A stretch of DNA of 12,213 bases from Bacillota bacterium (GTDB taxonomy: Bacteria > Bacillota > Clostridia > Peptostreptococcales > Anaerovoracaceae), in NCBI GenBank assembly GCA_017537495.1, contig JAFYKS010000234.1, positions 1 to 12,213 on the forward strand. The letters are read 5' to 3'. Below, piece by piece: positions 6,480 through 10,624 of the stretch. Position 1 is the stretch's first letter; the number at the start of each line of letters is the position of its first letter. The position numbers and the translations under genes are program-made. The notes beneath the pieces are model-generated. The model was not told the DNA's origin. It made no database searches and was given only the letters and a program-made list of their open reading frames with translations.

Positions 6480-7049
6480 ATGAATAAAAAAGTATTCTTT
6501 CTTCTTCTGTTCCTCGCCGCTACCGGTATGACCACCGGCTGCTTTTTTGAACTGCTGCTGTCAGCAAGTGAAAAGGAAGAGCTCATGACTCTTCTGGCAG
6601 GTTTTCTGGGAGGCAAAGGTTCTGCATCATCTCTGCCGGAACACATCCTTTCAAAGGCTGCCGCAGGAACTGTTCTTCTGGTGCCTGCATTTTTTCTTCC
6701 GCTTATTCCGTGGATAATACCGTTTCCCCTGATTTATCTCTTTTTCAGAGGATTTGTCCTGGGTTTTTCCGCTTCCATGGTGATGGAAACCCTTGGATTC
6801 AAAGGTCTGTTTTATATCACTGTGACACTGATTCCCGCCGAGCTGCTGCAGCTTCTTCTGTTTGCACTGCTTCTGTGCTGCTCCCTTCAGGAATTACACC
6901 ACCTGCGTCACAGAAAAAAAGGCAGCAGAAAAGCCCCGCAGTTTTTCACCGCAGGGCCTTATCTTTATACTTATGCAGCCGGATTTGCCATGATGCTTCT
7001 TGTTATTTTCTTCCAGTCAGTTCTTCTTCAGGCAGTGACCGGACCATAA
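6480..7049 (+). CDS. spoIIM: Stage II sporulation protein M (engulfment membrane protein)
   Basis: This 189-residue, strongly hydrophobic protein resembles SpoIIM, the polytopic mother-cell protein that joins SpoIID and SpoIIP in the peptidoglycan-remodelling complex for engulfment. Probable membrane segments are about 5-27, 62-80, 83-101, 108-136 and 163-186. A conserved-looking stretch FFRGFVLGFSASMV followed by GFKGLFYITVTLIPAELLQL agrees with the SpoIIM/DUF95 pattern. A basic loop (144-152) precedes the last segment. ATG 6480 is preferred, since AGGAG lies nine bases upstream; the in-frame ATG at 6459 lacks a site. It is divergent from xerD, and its last 47 bases overlap the 3' end of nudF on the other strand, both being neighbours of spoIIM in Bacillus subtilis. 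Sequence similarity alone is moderate; the context raises confidence. Confidence 0.75.
   Translation: MNKKVFFLLLFLAATGMTTGCFFELLLSASEKEELMTLLAGFLGGKGSASSLPEHILSKAAAGTVLLVPAFFLPLIPWIIPFPLIYLFFRGFVLGFSASMVMETLGFKGLFYITVTLIPAELLQLLLFALLLCCSLQELHHLRHRKKGSRKAPQFFTAGPYLYTYAAGFAMMLLVIFFQSVLLQAVTGP
6929..6960 (-). terminator. Probable nudF terminator inside spoIIM
   Basis: On the minus strand AAGGCCCTGCGG (6960-6949) can pair with CTGCGGGGCTTT (6941-6930) over 12 bp around a 7-base loop, ending in TTTT. It lies 42 bases past the nudF stop. Three pairs are G-U on the minus strand but become A-C mismatches on the plus strand, so the fold favours the nudF transcript and would not stop spoIIM. The short U-tract is the main weakness. 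Confidence 0.5.
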
Positions 7050-7554
7050 GAACAGCAATGGCAGTCTTTGCATCCCGAATATCTCCGTCCATGACCATCC
7101 GGTGAAGTACATCCAACTCCATCTCCTCGATATCAATGGCTTCATTTTCATCAAAGCAGGTTTCACCGGCAGTCAAATCCGTACAGAGATAAAGATGCAG
7201 AACTTCTTCAGAATATCCTACGGAAGGATAAAAGCTGGTCAGATGTCTCACCTTACCCGCCGTATAGCCCGTTTCTTCCTTCAGCTCACGGACAGCCGCA
7301 TCCTCCGGCTTTTCCCCTGCATCAATTTTTCCTGCAGGAACTTCCAGCATGACACGTTCTGCTGGTTTTCGGAACTGCCGTACCATGACCATCTTTCCTT
7401 CCGGAGTAATGGCTGCCAGCACAGCTCCTCCATTATGTTCTATAATCTCACGGTAGGAGGTTCCGTTCTGCACGGTAACCTTGTCCCTCCGCAGATTGAT
7501 AATTGCCCCTTCATAGAGCATTTCACTGCTTATTGTTTTTTCTTCAAACGTCAT
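7003..7554 (-). CDS. nudF: NUDIX hydrolase, ADP-ribose pyrophosphatase type
   Basis: This 183-residue NUDIX protein resembles ADP-ribose pyrophosphatase (NudF), which splits ADP-ribose to AMP and ribose 5-phosphate in the cytoplasm. The Nudix box spans 75-97, with Gly75, Glu81, Arg89-Glu90-Leu91, Glu93-Glu94 and Gly96 all in place for metal binding. The upstream MVMVRQFRKPAERVMLEVPAGK and downstream FYPSVGYSEEVLHLYL, about 16 residues past the box, are typical of the ADP-ribose subfamily. ATG 7554 follows AAAGGAG with good spacing; an in-frame ATG at 7596 would lie inside the leader. The 3' end overlaps spoIIM by 47 bases. The gene has its own promoter overlapping the end of spoVS and a hairpin-rich leader. 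Substrate is inferred from subfamily resemblance. Confidence 0.9.
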   Translation of the reverse strand: MTFEEKTISSEMLYEGAIINLRRDKVTVQNGTSYREIIEHNGGAVLAAITPEGKMVMVRQFRKPAERVMLEVPAGKIDAGEKPEDAAVRELKEETGYTAGKVRHLTSFYPSVGYSEEVLHLYLCTDLTAGETCFDENEAIDIEEMELDVLHRMVMDGDIRDAKTAIAVLMVRSLPEEELTGRK

Positions 7555-7555
7555 T

Positions 7556-7608
7556 GCCCGGTCTCCTTTTCCGCCGGGATTACGCGTTCCCGGCAAAATA
7601 TGTCCGGG
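7556..7608 (-). promoter_or_regulatory. nudF leader with competing CCGGG/CCCGG pairings
   Basis: Four complementary segments precede nudF in minus-strand order: CCCGG (7608-7604), GCCGGGA (7594-7588), TCCCGGC (7579-7573) and CCGGGC (7561-7556), the last ending one base before the ATG. Segments 2 and 3 form a 7-bp stem that leaves the Shine-Dalgarno free. Segments 3 and 4 could form a 5-bp stem with that site in its loop. The fold is visible; regulation is inference. Confidence 0.4.
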
Positions 7609-7611
7609 TAT

Positions 7612-7640
7612 ATTTTAGCACATTCAGCGCGGTTCTACAA
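7612..7640 (-). promoter_or_regulatory. Probable nudF promoter with extended -10
   Basis: On the minus strand TTGTAG (7635-7640) and TAAAAT (7612-7617) are separated by 17 bases, with TGC immediately before the -10 box. The -35 box lies in the last codons of spoVS. Transcription should begin near 7605. Confidence 0.55.
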
Positions 7641-7884
7641 TGAGTTTGATGGCAGTTCGTTCCTCCCCTTCTATCTGTATGTCTGTAAATGCAGGCACGC
7701 AGACCAGATCCATACCGCTTGGTGCTACAAAGCCCCTTGCGATTGCGACTGATTTTACTGCCTGATTCAGTGCTCCGGCTCCAATTGCCTGAATTTCAGC
7801 ACCGCCTCGTTCTCTTAATACGCCTGCCAGTGCGCCTGCTACCGAATTCGGATTGGATTTGGCTGATACTTTTAAAATATCCAT
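7624..7884 (-). CDS. spoVS: Stage V sporulation protein S
   Basis: This 86-residue protein matches SpoVS along its whole length, from MDILKVSAKSNPNSVAGALAG through GAEIQAIGAGALNQAVKSVAIARG to the terminal AIKLIVEPR. SpoVS is a small Alba-fold protein that affects progress of sporulation after polar septation and is highly conserved in spore-formers; some non-sporulating bacteria also have it. ATG 7884 has AGGAGG seven bases upstream. An in-frame ATG at 8064 would add 60 unrelated residues and pass through the promoter region. Its last codons contain the -35 box of nudF, and no terminator separates the two, so read-through into nudF is likely. Confidence 0.96.
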   Translation of the reverse strand: MDILKVSAKSNPNSVAGALAGVLRERGGAEIQAIGAGALNQAVKSVAIARGFVAPSGMDLVCVPAFTDIQIEGEERTAIKLIVEPR

Positions 7885-7929
7885 TGTAATTCCTCCTGTT
7901 TGTTTTCTTAAAAGATTATTGAATACACT

Positions 7930-7952
7930 GACGAAATACTTATAGCTTCGTC
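7930..7952 (-). other. Small hairpin in the spoVS 5' untranslated region
   Basis: GACGAA (7930-7935) and TTCGTC (7947-7952) form a 6-bp inverted repeat with an 11-base loop between the spoVS promoter and its ribosome binding site. Its plus-strand left arm is part of TGACGAA, which matches the Spo0A box TGNCGAA. Confidence 0.35.
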
Positions 7953-7959
7953 TGAGGTC

Positions 7960-7968
7960 ATTATAACA
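7960..7968 (-). promoter_or_regulatory. Probable spoVS promoter, extended -10 without clear -35
   Basis: On the minus strand TGTTATAAT combines a perfect -10 (7960-7965) with an upstream TGn. At 17-base spacing the -35 position reads CACAAA, a poor match, which would suit an activator-dependent promoter. Imperfect Spo0A-like boxes, CGTCGAA (8013-8007) and GGTCGGA (8003-7997), lie just upstream. Confidence 0.5.
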
Positions 7969-8050
7969 GGTAATTAAAGTAATTTGTGGAAAACTTTCCG
8001 ACCACTTTCGACGGAATAACAATTTTTTCACATTATTTTCACAGAAACAC

Positions 8051-8079
8051 TTGCAATTCTTCATTAAATCGGTTATTAT
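8051..8079 (+). promoter_or_regulatory. Sigma-A promoter of the small RNA / yprB leader
   Basis: TTGCAA (8051-8056) and TATTAT (8074-8079) are separated by 17 bases. The predicted start near 8086 falls just before the first hairpin. It is divergent from the spoVS promoter. Confidence 0.65.
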
Positions 8080-8085
8080 AAAACC

Positions 8086-8176
8086 GTGGTTATCCCCCCT
8101 GATAACCTCATAATCTCAAATCCAAAATACCCCTTTTGAACAAAGTAGCCTGCTCCCCTGCAGGCTATTTTGTTTT
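8086..8176 (+). ncRNA. Probable small RNA with C-rich loops (or attenuator leader)
   Basis: Between a promoter and a terminator lies an about 90-base unit with no convincing coding sequence. A 5' hairpin pairs GGTTATC (8088-8094) with GATAACC (8101-8107) around the loop CCCCCU. An unpaired linker includes ACCCCUUUU (8129-8137). A terminator hairpin with the loop UCCCCU closes the unit. Three exposed C-rich segments complementary to Shine-Dalgarno-like GGGG or GGAG sequences are typical of regulatory RNAs in Bacillota such as RoxS/RsaE; I see no family match. It may instead be a transcription-attenuation leader of the exonuclease gene starting 29 bases downstream, which has no other visible promoter. 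Confidence 0.6.
8142..8176 (+). terminator. Intrinsic terminator upstream of yprB
   Basis: TAGCCTGC (8146-8153) and GCAGGCTA (8160-8167) form an 8-bp stem around UCCCCU, extendable by AAAG/TTTT, and the tail is TTTTGTTTT (8168-8176). No plus-strand gene precedes it, so it ends the short RNA started at about 8086. Confidence 0.88.
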
Positions 8177-8205
8177 CAGGGATTCTACATAAACAGAGGT
8201 ATATC

Positions 8206-9282
8206 ATGGAAATCATTCAGAGAAAACATCAGATGAATTACTATACGTCCCGCCTCTTGGAGCGCTATTTTCCGGGAATGAAGCTGGGTGTTTTTGATAT
8301 TGAAACGACTGGATTAAATCCTGCAGAAACAGAAGTTGTTCTGGCAGGCTTTCTGGAAGTCCATCCAGACGGAAGTGCTCTGGCAACCCAGTATTTTGCG
8401 GACAAAGCTGGCGAAGAACAGCAACTTCTATCAGCCATCTTCAACGAATTTGAAAAATATGATGTTCTTCTCACCTATAACGGAAAACATTTTGACTTGC
8501 CGTACATAAGCAAAAGAGCAGAGCTGCTTAGTTTCGAAAACCATCGTATTTCCTGCCATAACCTGGACCTGTACCTGGTTCTCCACGGTCACAGCACACT
8601 GAAACAGACTGTGAAAAGTCTGAAACAGAAAAACGTAGAAGACTACATGGGTCTGCACATTGACCGTAAGGATGAAATTTCCGGTGCTGACAGCGTTCTT
8701 CTTTATCAGTCCTACCTGGAAGAAACAGCCCTGGACAAAAAAGAAGAAATGAAGCAGAAAATTCTGCTTCATAACCACGATGATATTCTGCAGCTTTACC
8801 GTATTCTGCCTGTAATTCAGCAGACTGACTTCCACAGAGCAATGAGTCATCTGGGTTTCCCGGTGACAGGTACCGGCAGATGGCCTAATCTGAACATCGG
8901 ACGAATCCGCATGGACAATAAGGGGCTGGAAGTTACAGGTTTCTACGGCGGACCGCAGATTTCCTACACTTCCTATGACAGCGGCATGGCACCATATACC
9001 TGCAACTTTGCAGCGGATGGAACCTTCCGTTTCCTCTTTTACACACAGCACCATAAGAACAGCTATTATATCCAGCTTCCCGCCCTGCTTGGCGAAGCCG
9101 GTATGAATGCTGTGACCTGCTATCCGGCTCATGTCAATGGATATCTGATTCTTACAGAAGGAAAACAGACGAACTGGCTGGAAATCAATATGTTTGTTCA
9201 GGCATTCCTGCAGCAGTTCATGAAGCAGACGGCCTGCCCTCTTCAGGAAGAAGAAAGACATGAACAGCTTAGTTTTATCTAA
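8206..9282 (+). CDS. YprB-like ribonuclease H-fold DEDD exonuclease
   Basis: The 358-residue protein carries an RNase H-like exonuclease domain (about 26-205) of the YprB/RNase_H_2 type. The acids of the DEDD site are Asp31 and Glu33 (FDIETTGL), Asp97 (TYNGKHFDLPY) and Asp193 in LLHNHDDI, with His189 four residues before it. Such domains usually act as 3'-5' nucleases on DNA or RNA; the substrate of this group is unknown. Residues 210-345 form a separate, apparently beta-rich C-terminal region I do not recognise, with no TPR pattern. ATG 8206 has AGAGG six bases upstream; an in-frame TTG at 8170 lies in the terminator tail and is rejected. The gene stands alone, preceded by a terminator and followed by another. 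Confidence 0.85.
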   Translation: MEIIQRKHQMNYYTSRLLERYFPGMKLGVFDIETTGLNPAETEVVLAGFLEVHPDGSALATQYFADKAGEEQQLLSAIFNEFEKYDVLLTYNGKHFDLPYISKRAELLSFENHRISCHNLDLYLVLHGHSTLKQTVKSLKQKNVEDYMGLHIDRKDEISGADSVLLYQSYLEETALDKKEEMKQKILLHNHDDILQLYRILPVIQQTDFHRAMSHLGFPVTGTGRWPNLNIGRIRMDNKGLEVTGFYGGPQISYTSYDSGMAPYTCNFAADGTFRFLFYTQHHKNSYYIQLPALLGEAGMNAVTCYPAHVNGYLILTEGKQTNWLEINMFVQAFLQQFMKQTACPLQEEERHEQLSFI

Positions 9283-9315
9283 AAAAAGAGATCTCAGATA
9301 TGAGATCTCTTTTTT
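9282..9315. terminator. Bidirectional intrinsic terminator
   Basis: GAGATCTCA (9288-9296) and TGAGATCTC (9301-9309) form a perfect 9-bp stem with a 4-base loop, flanked by six A and six T. It serves the plus-strand exonuclease, whose stop overlaps the A-run, and the minus-strand operon that ends at 9317. Confidence 0.95.
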
Positions 9316-9316
9316 A

Positions 9317-9802
9317 CTATCTAGAATGTTTTTCAATCCAGTCATAATACCGCTGCATCACTTCCGGCTTGTAGTAGCTGCTGTAACCGTGCTGGCAGCA
9401 GTCCACTACATCTGCATCTTTGATGATTTCTTCAATTACGGTACCTTTCACATCCTTGCTGCTGTGATTTTTCGCAGCAAGCGCCATAATCTCGATTTCC
9501 TCTTCATCGAAGAGACCACAGTCCGCCAGAAGGAATTTTGCTGGTTCGTAAGCCGCCTCAGCATGACCGGCTTTGCGGCCAGTGAGAATCCTCCCCAGAT
9601 CATGAATTGCTGCAGCACAGGCAGTCAGTTCCGGATCAGTTCCCCTCTCCAGCGCCATCTGCCAGGCCAGCTGAGCAGAAGATGCCAGGTGAATCCGCTC
9701 CCAGTTTAAAGTTTCATCCCGGTCCGCAATCTTTCCTTCCTGCGCATCAATTACATCAAGCAGAATATTCTGCAGCTTCAGCAGTCTGCTGTTATTTTCC
9801 AT
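9317..9802 (-). CDS. HD-domain phosphohydrolase
   Basis: This 161-residue protein is a single HD domain with candidate metal ligands His38, His67-Asp68 (AAIHDLGRI), His80, His113 and Asp129 (IIKDADVVD). Proteins with this fold hydrolyse phosphate esters such as nucleotides; I cannot name the substrate. The spacing of His38, HD and the final Asp is that of a complete catalytic site, so the enzyme should be active. The start ATG 9802 follows GTGAGGG. It is the last gene of a minus-strand operon, ten bases after the Dabb gene, and ends at a strong terminator. Its link to aspartate-family biosynthesis is by position only. Confidence 0.85.
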   Translation of the reverse strand: MENNSRLLKLQNILLDVIDAQEGKIADRDETLNWERIHLASSAQLAWQMALERGTDPELTACAAAIHDLGRILTGRKAGHAEAAYEPAKFLLADCGLFDEEEIEIMALAAKNHSSKDVKGTVIEEIIKDADVVDCCQHGYSSYYKPEVMQRYYDWIEKHSR

Positions 9803-9812
9803 CGGCCCTCAC

Positions 9813-10109
9813 CTACACCTCGTAGTCGATACACAGACGTGTTTCGATATATGGGCGGATAAAGGTTTCTGCCACATGTACGTGTTCCGGATGGGTACTG
9901 TATCCCTTCAGCGCTTCCGGAGATTCAAAGGTGCTGTCCAGCATCATGTCTGCATTGGAAGTAGCAAGATTTTCAATCTGCACGTGAATGTCAGTCATGC
10001 CCGGAATCTTTCCTGCCAGTCCTTCCAGTCCGTTCTTAATCAGTTTCTTCTGTGCTTCCAGTTCTTCACCGGTCAGTTTCAGCTTCCAGATAATCATATG
10101 CTTAACCAT
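9813..10109 (-). CDS. Dabb-family (stress-responsive alpha/beta barrel) protein
   Basis: The 98-residue product matches the Dabb domain, a dimeric ferredoxin-like alpha/beta barrel. Typical features are the N-terminal MVKHMIIWKL strand, a central helix with LEGLAGKIPGM, the strand LDSTFESPEALKGY and the closing HPEHVHVAETFIRPY. The first His in VKHMIIWKL and the HPEH motif are hallmarks. Functions in the family range from stress response in plants to small-molecule cyclisation; none can be assigned here. ATG 10109 follows GGGAG. It sits 12 bases after the unknown membrane-anchored gene and 10 before the HD gene, so the three are co-transcribed. Confidence 0.85.
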   Translation of the reverse strand: MVKHMIIWKLKLTGEELEAQKKLIKNGLEGLAGKIPGMTDIHVQIENLATSNADMMLDSTFESPEALKGYSTHPEHVHVAETFIRPYIETRLCIDYEV

Positions 10110-10121
10110 GTCTCTTCTCCC

Positions 10122-10616
10122 TTATCTGTAATTTGTGTACTTAATCCACTTCAAATCTGTAATATTAATCAGCTCATTTGCCGCTTTATCATAGACCATC
10201 CATTCCCATACCATATTGTTCGCATAGGATACGATAACTTCGTTTTCATCAAATGCTACAAAGCTGATTGTCATCAGGTCCGGGAAGGATTCTTCCTGAC
10301 AGATGCTGACATAACGCAGTTCTTTGCAGGCAGGCAGTACTTCCTCAAAATCTTCCAGGCTGCAGCTGTAGGTAATCACAAGACGATCCTCGTTGACCTG
10401 CACACGTTCGATTTCTTCGCAGTAACCCATGAATTCTTCTGTGGAAACGGACAGCTCATATCTTTTATAAACCTGTTCGTAATACTCTGCCTGACCGGAG
10501 CTCAGTTCAACCATCCGGGTTGAATTTTTTGTCAGTGTGTAAAGCCCGATTCCTGCTGCAACCAGCGCAATCAGTGCAATTACTAAAATAATAATCAGTT
10601 TCTTATACTTCGCCAT
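10122..10616 (-). CDS. Membrane-anchored protein of unknown function
   Basis: I do not recognise this 164-residue protein. A short basic start (MAKYKK) is followed by one membrane segment at about 7-28 rich in Ile, Leu, Val and Ala. The remaining 135 residues are acidic and probably extracytoplasmic, with no lipobox, so an uncleaved signal anchor is likeliest. The soluble part holds alternating strand-like stretches (RLVITYSCSL, LMTISFVAFD, EVIVSYANNMVWEW) that suggest a small alpha/beta domain. Three cysteines (residues 66, 85 and 97) are present. It starts eight bases after the aspartokinase stop, with GAGG rather far upstream (14 bases), so expression may rely on coupling to that gene. No function can be inferred beyond co-expression. 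Confidence 0.7.
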   Translation of the reverse strand: MAKYKKLIIILVIALIALVAAGIGLYTLTKNSTRMVELSSGQAEYYEQVYKRYELSVSTEEFMGYCEEIERVQVNEDRLVITYSCSLEDFEEVLPACKELRYVSICQEESFPDLMTISFVAFDENEVIVSYANNMVWEWMVYDKAANELINITDLKWIKYTNYR

Positions 10617-10624
10617 TTTATCAG

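Noticed and set aside
6480..6545. Lipoprotein signal (MTTGC) at the spoIIM N-terminus
   Set aside because: Position -3 is Thr, not Leu/Val/Ile, and the segment fits the first membrane helix of SpoIIM.
7885..8064. Longer SpoVS starting at 8064
   Set aside because: The added residues are unlike SpoVS, which normally has 86 residues, and the region holds the spoVS promoter.
8431..9345. 304-codon minus-strand frame opposite the exonuclease
   Set aside because: Its residue composition is that of a reverse-frame shadow, it spans the bidirectional terminator, and the plus-strand frame has complete DEDD motifs.
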